From: Rhodothermales bacterium | GTDB lineage: Bacteria > Bacteroidota > Rhodothermia > Rhodothermales > UBA10348 | NCBI GenBank assembly: GCA_040221055.1 | Contig: JAVJVN010000014.1 | Coordinates: 177,001-241,000, forward strand | Length of the DNA stretch: 64,000 nt | Direction of reading: 5' to 3' | Part shown: positions 22,965-31,324 of the stretch, in pieces | Position numbering within the stretch: the first letter of the stretch is position 1 | Layout: every line of letters begins with the position of its first letter | Made by a program: the position numbers and the translations under genes | The notes under the pieces: generated by a model | What the model was told of the DNA's origin: nothing | The model's input: only the letters and a program-made list of their open reading frames with translations | Databases searched by the model: none

Positions 22965-25496
22965 TCAACGGCCCTGCGGCTCCTCCCGGTTCAACTGGAT
23001 GATGTCCGCGTTCCAGTTCGTCTCGCCCAGGAGGTGCTCGACGAAATACTCGGCCCGCAGCCAGAACCAGTAGTCGGACATGTTGCCGTAGCCGTGGCGC
23101 TGGCCAGGGAACAGGAAGAAGTCGAACCGCTTGTTCGCCTTTATGAGCGCATCGGCCATGCGAATGGTGGCGGCCGGGTGCACGTTGTTGTCCTCGTCGC
23201 TCGTGACCAGGAGTAGACGCCCTTTCAGGTTCTTGGCCAATTCCTGATTCGTATCGATATCGTACTTGAAGCTCACATCACCCGAATCGCTCACCACTTC
23301 CTCGACGCCGTGGTGGTGCTCCGACCAGTTCCGGTTGTAGATGGTGTTGTCGTGGTTGCCCGACGATGATACCGCCACCTTGAAGAAGTCCGGATAGACG
23401 AGCATGGCTGCCGTCGACATGAAACCGCCACCGGAGTGGCCGTAAATACCCACGCGGTCCAGGTCGATCCAGTCGTGCCGGTCGGCCAGTTGTTCAGCGG
23501 CCGCCTTCTTGTCGGCCAGCCCGTAGTCGCGGAGGTTGCCATAGCCGTAGGTGTGGTACCACTTGGAGCGATCGGGATGCCCGCCCCGGTTGCCCACCGT
23601 GACCACGATCATCCCGAACTGCGCCAGGGCCGTCTCGTAGGGCGCGGTCGTGAACATTTTGGCCACGGCTTCCGTCTGGGGGCCGGGGTACACGTATTCC
23701 ACAATGGGATACGTGCGCGTGGAGTCGAAATCAAACGGCTTGTACATGACGCCGTACAGGTCGGTAATGCCGTCGGCGGCCTTCACCGTGTAGGGTTCCG
23801 GGAAGCGGAATCCGGCCGCGAACAGGCTCGAGAAGTCGGCGGTCTCCAGGTCGACAACCGTGCGACCGCTGGCGTCCAGAACGGTGGACCGTGGGACCTG
23901 GTCCACACGGGAGAAATTGGTGACGAAATAACGCCCTGATTCAGAGGCCGATGAGCGGTGATCCCGATCACCCGGATTCAACAGGCGCAGGTCCGATCCG
24001 TCAAGCCCCACGCGGTACAGATGTTGGTAGTACGGGTCTTCGCCAGACTCCCGCGCATTGGCCTGGAAGAAGACATGTCCCCGGTCTTCGTCCACACGCT
24101 GGACACCCCGGACCGACCAGGGTCCCCTCGTGAGCCGGTTCCGCAGCGTTCCGTCGGCGGCGTAGCGGTACAGATGGGCCCATCCGTCGCGTTCCGACCA
24201 CCAGATGAAGTCGCCATTGGAGAGCAGGTCCGGGGTTCGAACGTCGATGTAGGTATTGAAGCGTTCCTCAAGGACCACGTCAACCTGTCCGGACGCCGCG
24301 TCCGCGCGCAACAGGTCCACGCGCTTGTGGTCCCGGCTCATCCGGTACAAGAGGAACGAGCCCGGGTCGTTGGTCAGCCACTGCGCGGAGAACGGACGCT
24401 CGTCGCCAGCATAGCGGAACTGGGGCGCTGAGAACACGGAGACTTCCTGATCGACCCACAGGCTGTCCTGAAGCGCCCAGACCGAGTCGGCCACCACACT
24501 GCCCACTTCGAGGTGATACTGGGCCACGTTCTCCTCACCCGGCAGTCCGTACTTGTAGGTCTCAAGCTCAGGGCGCTCGTTCCCGACCGAATGGATGATC
24601 CAGAGGTCGCCCACCTTCCGGACGTCCATGCGCATGACGGTGAAATACTCCGATCCAGGCGACCATACAATCGGCGCGCGCTTGCGGTCATCCTTCTTCT
24701 TCTCCACCTCCTGCGCCGTGTCGCCGTGGTGCTGCCCCAGCCGCCACGTGCTGGCCACGTAGGAGAAGAACTCCTCGCCGTCATGGGTGAGCTGGATTTC
24801 TTCCACTTCTACCTTCTTTTCGGCTTCATCCGCCTTGTCCCCGGTCTTTCCGCGTCGGGCATCGAGGATGCGGACGTAATCCTCGCCGCTCATCTTGTAC
24901 AGATTCTCGTGCCGCGCGAACAGCACCCACGCGCCGTCGGGTGACACGGAGGCCCACGACGGGTGGTTGTCCGGCTTTTCCGGATCGGTCAATTCGCGGA
25001 GGACCTGTGCGCGACGGTCATACTCGAAGTAGAAGACCTTGTCGCGCATCTCCTTTTTCTCGGTGACCGTGGAATCCTGCTGGGTATTGCCGCGCTCTGC
25101 TTCCTCCGACGGAACCTCTTCCTTCTGCGACGACGTCACTTCGAAACGGATGGTGTTTGCATCCACGAATTTCAGATTCCGGATAGGGAGATGCCGGGCT
25201 TCGAACGGGTCCCGTACGATCCGGGTGATTTCCGCCGCCATCCAATCGCGGTCGAAGAGTTCCGACTTGGTACCGCGAACCGGATCCACCAGGCGCCAGT
25301 GCGTTCCGGTAGCATCGTCCCACTCATACCAGAACGACTCGCCGCCCTCTATCCAGCGCGGATTCACGCTGGTCGAGTGGACGAGGTCGCTCATCCGGTA
25401 GGGGGCGAACCGGGCAGCCAGGTCCCAATTGACGGTCTGGGCGGTGACGGGCGTTGAAAGGGCCAGCAGGATACCGGCAAGCAGGAGGCGGCGCAT
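22965..25496 (-). CDS. S9 family peptidase (dipeptidyl peptidase IV-like), exported
   Basis: An 843-residue serine peptidase with a signal peptide (MRRLLLAGILLALSTPVTAQ), an N-terminal DPP-IV beta-propeller and a C-terminal alpha/beta-hydrolase domain. The nucleophile is in GIYGHSGGGF, the Asp in TSDEDNNVHP and the His in GQRHGYG. It would cut dipeptides from peptide N-termini in the periplasm. A paralogue lies at 55172-57478. A charged insertion (about 330-350) rich in Lys and Glu interrupts the propeller. The longer upstream frame to 25685 is not used, because the signal peptide starts at 25496. Confidence 0.92.
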   Translation of the reverse strand: MRRLLLAGILLALSTPVTAQTVNWDLAARFAPYRMSDLVHSTSVNPRWIEGGESFWYEWDDATGTHWRLVDPVRGTKSELFDRDWMAAEITRIVRDPFEARHLPIRNLKFVDANTIRFEVTSSQKEEVPSEEAERGNTQQDSTVTEKKEMRDKVFYFEYDRRAQVLRELTDPEKPDNHPSWASVSPDGAWVLFARHENLYKMSGEDYVRILDARRGKTGDKADEAEKKVEVEEIQLTHDGEEFFSYVASTWRLGQHHGDTAQEVEKKKDDRKRAPIVWSPGSEYFTVMRMDVRKVGDLWIIHSVGNERPELETYKYGLPGEENVAQYHLEVGSVVADSVWALQDSLWVDQEVSVFSAPQFRYAGDERPFSAQWLTNDPGSFLLYRMSRDHKRVDLLRADAASGQVDVVLEERFNTYIDVRTPDLLSNGDFIWWSERDGWAHLYRYAADGTLRNRLTRGPWSVRGVQRVDEDRGHVFFQANARESGEDPYYQHLYRVGLDGSDLRLLNPGDRDHRSSASESGRYFVTNFSRVDQVPRSTVLDASGRTVVDLETADFSSLFAAGFRFPEPYTVKAADGITDLYGVMYKPFDFDSTRTYPIVEYVYPGPQTEAVAKMFTTAPYETALAQFGMIVVTVGNRGGHPDRSKWYHTYGYGNLRDYGLADKKAAAEQLADRHDWIDLDRVGIYGHSGGGFMSTAAMLVYPDFFKVAVSSSGNHDNTIYNRNWSEHHHGVEEVVSDSGDVSFKYDIDTNQELAKNLKGRLLLVTSDEDNNVHPAATIRMADALIKANKRFDFFLFPGQRHGYGNMSDYWFWLRAEYFVEHLLGETNWNADIIQLNREEPQGR

Positions 25497-25637
25497 GGGG
25501 ATCGGGTATGTATCTTTGAGAGCAATGGATAATAAGACCCGCGAACGCTTCCGGAAACTTTCGCGTCTTCGGAAGTGACGCGGCGCTCGGAGTGAATGAA
25601 AAACAGGGTATTGATTTTTACCCTGTCCCATACGTGA

Positions 25638-25653
25638 TTTAACCAAGGCTAAA
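25638..25653. promoter_or_regulatory. Operator-like 16-mer, copy 2
   Basis: TTTAACCAAGGCTAAA matches copy 1 (15657-15672) at 14 of 16 positions. It lies 41-56 bp upstream of the ATG at 25694, in an AT-rich promoter-like stretch of the 197-bp gap shared with the divergent S9 peptidase gene. Extended by one base on each side it reads ATTTA-N8-TAAAT. Confidence 0.45.
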
Positions 25654-25693
25654 TAGTACGTTGCATCTGTTTGTTGATCAGTCAATTATTACC

Positions 25694-26113
25694 ATGAAGG
25701 CCACGCCACTTCTGTTGCTCCTGTTCATGCTGGCTGCCTGCTCCAGTGAGACCATCGACAATACGGGACTCACGGACCCGGACCCTGATCCGGATCCGGA
25801 ACCGGTCCAGGTATCCTATGCGCAGGACATCCAACCCCTGTTCAACGCATCGTGTGGCGGGGTCGGGTGCCACATCGGTCAGGCCACGAACGGCGTATCA
25901 TTGGGATCCCATGAACAAGTGACCACGTCCGTGGGTTTCCAGTACGGGACGCCAGTGGTCATCCCGGGAGATGCAGCCGGCAGCCCGATCATCGACAAAA
26001 TCTCCGTGAACCCCCGATTCGGCTCCCGCATGCCGCTCGGAAGGGCACCGTTGGAAGCCGCCGACATCAATCGTGTACGAGTATGGATAGAACATGGCGC
26101 GCCGAATAATTGA
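25694..26113 (+). CDS. Cytochrome c-type lipoprotein
   Basis: A 139-residue lipoprotein: a signal peptide with lipobox LAAC, an acidic repeated spacer (DPDPDPDPEP), then a cytochrome-like domain. The putative haem motif is CGGVGCH, a CX4CH variant within FNASCGGVGCHIG, a pattern seen in Planctomycete-type cytochrome domains of Bacteroidota. The distal Met may be in SRMPLG. Haem binding is likely but not certain because the motif is not CXXCH. It is first in an operon with YceI and DUF5777 genes and overlaps the YceI gene by 20 nt. Confidence 0.75.
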   Translation: MKATPLLLLLFMLAACSSETIDNTGLTDPDPDPDPEPVQVSYAQDIQPLFNASCGGVGCHIGQATNGVSLGSHEQVTTSVGFQYGTPVVIPGDAAGSPIIDKISVNPRFGSRMPLGRAPLEAADINRVRVWIEHGAPNN

Positions 26114-26663
26114 ATTTGCTGTCCGGGTCCAGCTGCTGGCCCTGCTGATGACGTGTCTGGCCCCTGACGTGGCTGCACAGACGTTCATTACGCGGGAAGG
26201 AACCGCCACCTTCGTATCGGAAGTGCCGCTTCACGAATTCGAGGGCACGTCCTCGGCGCTGAATGGCATGGTTGCCCTGGAAGATTCCACCGTCGATTTC
26301 TACCTGGACCTGGAAACCCTGGAGACGGGCATCGGCAAGCGGGATCGGGACATGCGGCTGACGCTGAATACCGATGAGCACCCCTTCGGTGAGTTCACCG
26401 GGAAACTCGTGTCTCCATTGGATGTGGGTCGGGAAGTGCCACAGGATGCGGTTGTGCGGGGCACGTTCACCATTAATGGGGTCTCCCGGGAGGTGGAAAT
26501 CACCGGACAGTTGGAGCCTGTCGGGGAAGCGCTCCGGCTCACCGCCGCGTGGACGCTCCGACTGGAGGACTACGACATTGAACCGCCGAGCCTTCTTTTC
26601 ATGAAAGTGGACTCGGAGCAGGATATCCGAATTGACGCGGTATTGCACACCCGGGACCCATGA
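26094..26663 (+). CDS. YceI family periplasmic protein
   Basis: A 189-residue protein with a signal peptide ending near DVAAQ and a lipocalin-like YceI domain. Supporting motifs are ATFVSEVPLHEFEGTSSALNG near the N-terminus, KRDRDMRLTLNTDEHPFGEF in the middle and the closing TFTINGVSREVEITGQL, each named by position. YceI proteins bind isoprenoid quinones or similar lipids in a beta-barrel. Coupling to a cytochrome gene suggests a quinone or electron-transfer role. Its start lies inside the cytochrome gene; its stop overlaps the next start. Confidence 0.9.
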   Translation: MARRIIEFAVRVQLLALLMTCLAPDVAAQTFITREGTATFVSEVPLHEFEGTSSALNGMVALEDSTVDFYLDLETLETGIGKRDRDMRLTLNTDEHPFGEFTGKLVSPLDVGREVPQDAVVRGTFTINGVSREVEITGQLEPVGEALRLTAAWTLRLEDYDIEPPSLLFMKVDSEQDIRIDAVLHTRDP

Positions 26664-27532
26664 TGACCATGCATTCCATCTCCATTCGATTCATTGCGAT
26701 TTGCGCATGCGCCTTGTTGGTCGTGCCCGCGCAGGCCCAGTTGACCCGGGAGCGCGCCAATCCGGGCGCGCCGGTCGAAGATGTGTTCCGCGCAGGCACG
26801 CTCGTGGTCCTGCCGACCGTCACGAACATTCCCGAGGGGAACTGGAATTTCACCATCCAGCATTCCTTCGGTCTGGTTTCAAGCGGAGTGGATGAACTCT
26901 TCGGGTTGGATGGGACCGCGAATGTCCGATTCGGCCTGGATGTCGGGTTGACCGATGCCGTGTCCGTGGGAGTCGGGCGTTCGCGTTTCGACAAGGTCTA
27001 CGACGGCCGTCTGAAATGGAACGTGTTGCGGCAATCCCGGGACGGAAGGATGCCGGTGGGCCTGGCCGTCGCGGCGGGCGCCGGAATCACGACGCTGAAG
27101 AACGGGTTTTCGCTGGGAGACCGGATGAATTACCACGCAACGGTCATGCTGGCCCGGAAATGGAATGATGCGCTGTCGCTCCAGATCGCACCCGTCATGT
27201 CCCACTTCAACGTGGTCTACAAGGATCTGGATCGTTTCGGAGAAGTCGTAGAGGAACGGAATACGCACGTCGCTCTCGGACTGAGTGGACGTTATGCTTT
27301 GAATCCCCGTGTGTCTGTTGCCGTAGAGTACCTGCCTGTCCTGGGGACACGGTCCGACGGAACGGTGGACAACGTGTCCGTTGCGCTGAACCTCGACACG
27401 GGCGGTCATGTCTTCCAGTTGTTCTTTACGTCGTCCGATTGGCTGACCCTGCAGCATGCCGTGGCCCGCAATACAACCCGGTTCCTGGACGGGGACTTCC
27501 GCTGGGGGTTCATCGTGAACCGGGTGTTCTGA
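26660..27532 (+). CDS. DUF5777 family beta-barrel protein
   Basis: A 290-residue protein with a signal peptide (ending VPAQAQ) and alternating beta-strand pattern. The family is recognisable from ERANPGAPVEDVFRAGTLVVLPTVTNIPEGNWNF (about residues 30-63), from the SSGVDELFGLDGTANVRFGLDVGLTD stretch and from the final FVNRVF-like strand (FIVNRVF). Its function is unknown. The ATG at 26660 overlaps the YceI stop. In Bacteroidota, DUF5777 genes often accompany YceI and cytochrome-like genes, as here. Confidence 0.85.
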   Translation: MMTMHSISIRFIAICACALLVVPAQAQLTRERANPGAPVEDVFRAGTLVVLPTVTNIPEGNWNFTIQHSFGLVSSGVDELFGLDGTANVRFGLDVGLTDAVSVGVGRSRFDKVYDGRLKWNVLRQSRDGRMPVGLAVAAGAGITTLKNGFSLGDRMNYHATVMLARKWNDALSLQIAPVMSHFNVVYKDLDRFGEVVEERNTHVALGLSGRYALNPRVSVAVEYLPVLGTRSDGTVDNVSVALNLDTGGHVFQLFFTSSDWLTLQHAVARNTTRFLDGDFRWGFIVNRVF

Positions 27533-27620
27533 GCGTCTGGATGGGAATTCATTCCGGGGATCGGGCAATAATCGGATTTTCACCGTCGTTCTGTCCCCAA
27601 ACAATCCAATCCTTCTTCCC

Positions 27621-28397
27621 ATGAAACGACTCTTTTTCTCCGCCATGCTGGTCGTGTTGCTTTCCGGCATGGACGCGCTTGCACAGGACGGCGGCCGCAT
27701 CATTTACGACCAGGTCGTGAAGATTGACATCCAGTTGCCGCCGGAAATGGAAAGCATGCGTGACCAGATCCCGAAGGAGCGGTCCACGAAGCGAATGCTG
27801 CTGTTCACGGAGACGGAGTCCCTCATGCGGGATGCGCCGGAGGATGAGAATGCGGAGGAACCGGTCTCGCGGACCATGCGGAGCGGTCAGGGCATGGTGG
27901 AAATCCGGATGGCAGGCAGGGGAGCGAATGCGGTCGAACGAATGCTGCTCACCTCCATGGACTCCGGAGAAACGATAGAACAGCGGGATTTCATGGGACG
28001 GACCTTCCTGGTGGAAGGTGAACAGCCCGCCGTTCCGTGGCGATTGACCGCCGAGCAGGGCGAGTACAAGGGGTTCCTCACGCACAAAGCCGTGGCTACC
28101 ATGGACTCGACGGAAATCGTGGCCTGGTTCTCACCGGAAATACCGGTCCCGGTCGGACCGGACGGATACGGTGGCCTGCCCGGTGCCATCCTGCTGTTGG
28201 ACCTGAACGGGGGCAAAACGACCTATACGGCGAATGTGATTGAACCGGAGACGACGTTCGCCAAGGATGAGTTCGAGCGACCCGACAAGGGACGCAAGGT
28301 TTCGCAGGAGGAGTTTGACGGGATCGTTGCCGAGAAAATGAAGGAAATGCAGGCGCAGGGCCGCGGTGGCAACCGCGTCATGTTCCGAGCAAACTAG
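27621..28397 (+). CDS. GLPGLI family protein
   Basis: A 258-residue exported protein with a signal peptide (MKRLFFSAMLVVLLSGMDALAQ). The name motif is seen as GGLPGAILLLD (about residues 194-204), preceded by VAWFSPEIPVPVGPDGYG. GLPGLI proteins are periplasmic or surface proteins of Bacteroidota of unknown function that are typically encoded next to a large beta-barrel outer-membrane protein. That partner is the next gene, 78 nt downstream. A charged C-terminus ends with a helix rich in Met, Gln and Gly. Confidence 0.9.
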   Translation: MKRLFFSAMLVVLLSGMDALAQDGGRIIYDQVVKIDIQLPPEMESMRDQIPKERSTKRMLLFTETESLMRDAPEDENAEEPVSRTMRSGQGMVEIRMAGRGANAVERMLLTSMDSGETIEQRDFMGRTFLVEGEQPAVPWRLTAEQGEYKGFLTHKAVATMDSTEIVAWFSPEIPVPVGPDGYGGLPGAILLLDLNGGKTTYTANVIEPETTFAKDEFERPDKGRKVSQEEFDGIVAEKMKEMQAQGRGGNRVMFRAN

Positions 28398-28475
28398 GCC
28401 GCACGCAATCTGCTGCTCCGAGCCCATCCCTCGTCATTCGCGGGGACATTCATCTTTTCCCAATCCGTGTATCCC

Positions 28476-31253
28476 ATGACCTCAATCCGCGTGGCGGTCT
28501 TTCTTGCTGCCCTGTTTCTTTTCCTGCCTGGCATCGTGCTGGGCCAGTCCCGCCATGACGTTACCGGAGTCGTGGCCGATTCCGCGGACGTGGGGTTGCA
28601 GGGGGCGACGGTGGTTCTGCTGGCACCGTCAGACTCTGCCCTCGTGAAGTTCGCCATTTCCGGGAAAGACGGCGTGTTTGCGCTCAAGCGGGTCGATCCC
28701 GGTCCGTACGTCCTGCAGGTCACGTTTGTCGGGTTCGAGACCTGGTCCGGAAACGTGGAAGTAGGGTCGGAGGACCTGGATGTCGGCCGGATTGCCCTCA
28801 GTGAACGCGTGTCCGAGCTGGACGAACTGGTCGTTACGTCGGAGCATATTCCCATCATTGTCCGATCCGATACCTTGGATTACAACGCCAATGCGTTCGC
28901 CACGCGTCCGAATGCCACCGTGGAAGACTTGCTCAGGCAGCTTCCGGGCGTCGAAGTCGACTCCGACGGGGCGATCAAAGCCCAGGGCGAGGATGTCCAG
29001 AAGGTATTGGTGGACGGGAAGGAATTCTTCGGCAATGACCCGAAGATTGCTACCCGAAACCTGCCGGCCAATGCCGTCGACCGGGTCCAGGTGTATGACG
29101 ACCGGTCCGACCGTGCCGAGTTCACCGGTGTCGACGACGGGGAACGCGAGAAGACCATCAACCTGGCGCTGAAGGAAGATGCCAAGAAAGGCTATTTCGG
29201 GAACGTGAGCGGCGGCATTGGCGATGCGGAACGGTACGATTCCCGTGTCTCCGTGAACCGGTTCTCGGGCGACACCCAGTTTTCCTTGCTCGGCAACCTC
29301 AACAATGTGAACGAGCAGGGCTTCTCCGTCGGTGATTACATCAGCTTCATGGGGGGCATGGGTGCATTCATGGGGGGTGGTGCACGGTTCGTGGTGGGCG
29401 GCGGTGGTGGCGGCCCGTCCATTGGCACAAGCCTGAGTGACGGCTTTTCCGAGACGCTTTCCGGTGGGCTGAACTTCAATCACGATTTCAGTGACCGGAC
29501 CTCCTTGCGCTCGTCCTACTTCATCAATTCGCTGGAGAATCAGCAGAACCGGACGCTGAACCAGGAGCAGGTCCTTGGTACCGGACGGAGTTCCGTGGTC
29601 GATGAGGCCGGCAATCAATTGAACGACAACTGGAATCATCGCGTGAACGTGAACCTGTTCCACGAACTCGCCGATGGTCACGACCTGCGTCTTCGTGCAG
29701 ATGCCACGTCGTCCCATTCGGTGCTGGACAACAACCGGTTCCGTCAGACGGCCGACGGCTCGGATGTCCTGCAGAACAGCAATACGTCCACCTACGGTTC
29801 GACCGGGGACCAGCTGGGTGCCAGTGTTGGATTGACATATCGCAAGCGTTTGAACGACAATGGGTTGAGCCTGGTGGCCGAGTCGCGGATGAATGTGCGC
29901 GACAACGATACGGGCGCCGATCTGGAATCCCTGACGCGGTTCTACCAGGACGGGAATGTGGTCAGTGACGAGGAGATCCTGCAGTTCCAGGAGACGCTCG
30001 GGGATCAGTTCACGACCCAGCAGGAGGTCTCACTGTCCCAGTCGTTCGGCAAGGGACTCCTGGCAGAATTGACGGGTGAATACCGTCGGGTGGGCGACGA
30101 TGAAGAGCGTTCGTTTTACGATATCGTGGACGGCTCCCGCGTCCTCAACACGTTGTTGAGTACGGGATCGGAGCGGACGTACTCTTATGCACAGGCAGGT
30201 GCCAGTCTCCGGAGGGCGGTTGAAGGCTTCACAACGGGAATCGGGGTCAACGTGCAACGGTCCTCACTGGAGGGTACGCTGCGTGGCGTCACGGATCCCA
30301 TCACGCAGGGCTATACCCACGTGTTGCCGAACGCCGATGCGCGCTATGACATACGGCAGGGCATGAGTATCAATGCGCGTTACAATACGTCGACGCGTGA
30401 GCCTTCCATGCGCGAGCTGCAGCCGTTCGCCGACAACAGCGATCCGCTGAACGTCTACGTGGGCAATCCGGCCCTGCAACCGGAATACACGCATCGCTTT
30501 TCGCTCGGGTATCATTTCTTCGATCAGTTCACCTTTACGAGCATGTTCGCATTCATCAATGCGAGCTACACGGACAACAAGATCGCACGCTCACGCACGA
30601 TAGACGATCAGTTCCGGCAGACCAGTACAAGTGTCAATACGGACGGAGACTGGTCGTTCAACGGGAATGTCAATTTTTCGACACCCATCCGTCCCCTGGG
30701 CGTCAAGATCACCCTCGGCAATTCGACCATGTTCAGTCGGGGACTGGAGATCCTTAACGGCGAGGAGAACGCCACGCGCATCCTGCGGAACAGCATCGAT
30801 ACGCGTCTGGAAAATCGGGACAAGGACATTTTCGACGTGTCGGCCGGAATCCGGTTCGACATCAACCGGACGGCCTACTCCCTCAACCCGGATCAGGACC
30901 AGGCGTACGTCAACAAGACCATCACCGGTCGCGGTACCCTCTATCTCGGCAAGGCGTGGCAGGTGGCCAGCGAACTGAACTACCGGATCTATTCGAAGGA
31001 AATCTCCGGCTCGCAGACGAACGTTCCACTCTGGGAAGCATCGATTTCTCGGTTCTTCATGGATGAGCGTCTGGAGCTCCAGCTGTCCGGCAAGGACCTG
31101 TTGAACCGGAATGTCGGCGTCAACTTCACCAACACATCCACGTTCGTGCAGGAAGAGCGGATTGAGTCGCTCGGGCGGTACGTGATGTTCCGACTCATCT
31201 ACAAGTTGTCCGGCGTGGGTGGGCCCGGGGGCCGCGGTATCCGGATTGGGTGA
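28476..31253 (+). CDS. Outer-membrane beta-barrel protein of the TonB-dependent-receptor type (carboxypeptidase-like N-domain)
   Basis: A 925-residue outer-membrane protein. After the signal peptide, a carboxypeptidase-regulatory-like domain (about 25-100) is followed by a plug-like domain (VEDLLRQLPGVEVDSDGAIKAQG, about 150-172), a Gly-rich loop (about 290-320) and a long barrel. It belongs to the group that lacks a clear TonB box and pairs with GLPGLI proteins. The usual annotation is TonB-dependent receptor or outer-membrane beta-barrel family protein; the substrate is unknown. A GTG at 28467 is an alternative start. Confidence 0.88.
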   Translation: MTSIRVAVFLAALFLFLPGIVLGQSRHDVTGVVADSADVGLQGATVVLLAPSDSALVKFAISGKDGVFALKRVDPGPYVLQVTFVGFETWSGNVEVGSEDLDVGRIALSERVSELDELVVTSEHIPIIVRSDTLDYNANAFATRPNATVEDLLRQLPGVEVDSDGAIKAQGEDVQKVLVDGKEFFGNDPKIATRNLPANAVDRVQVYDDRSDRAEFTGVDDGEREKTINLALKEDAKKGYFGNVSGGIGDAERYDSRVSVNRFSGDTQFSLLGNLNNVNEQGFSVGDYISFMGGMGAFMGGGARFVVGGGGGGPSIGTSLSDGFSETLSGGLNFNHDFSDRTSLRSSYFINSLENQQNRTLNQEQVLGTGRSSVVDEAGNQLNDNWNHRVNVNLFHELADGHDLRLRADATSSHSVLDNNRFRQTADGSDVLQNSNTSTYGSTGDQLGASVGLTYRKRLNDNGLSLVAESRMNVRDNDTGADLESLTRFYQDGNVVSDEEILQFQETLGDQFTTQQEVSLSQSFGKGLLAELTGEYRRVGDDEERSFYDIVDGSRVLNTLLSTGSERTYSYAQAGASLRRAVEGFTTGIGVNVQRSSLEGTLRGVTDPITQGYTHVLPNADARYDIRQGMSINARYNTSTREPSMRELQPFADNSDPLNVYVGNPALQPEYTHRFSLGYHFFDQFTFTSMFAFINASYTDNKIARSRTIDDQFRQTSTSVNTDGDWSFNGNVNFSTPIRPLGVKITLGNSTMFSRGLEILNGEENATRILRNSIDTRLENRDKDIFDVSAGIRFDINRTAYSLNPDQDQAYVNKTITGRGTLYLGKAWQVASELNYRIYSKEISGSQTNVPLWEASISRFFMDERLELQLSGKDLLNRNVGVNFTNTSTFVQEERIESLGRYVMFRLIYKLSGVGGPGGRGIRIG

Positions 31254-31324
31254 TGTTCGGCCGGCCGGCCAAAATCAAACGCGGGAAGGTGTGTATCTTG
31301 GCGGTTCGTCCAACCCGAACGTCC

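Noticed and set aside
29388-29418. A GGC/GGT repeat run in the outer-membrane protein gene
   Set aside because: It simply encodes a poly-Gly loop of the barrel protein; copy number is small and nothing marks it as a phase-variation tract.
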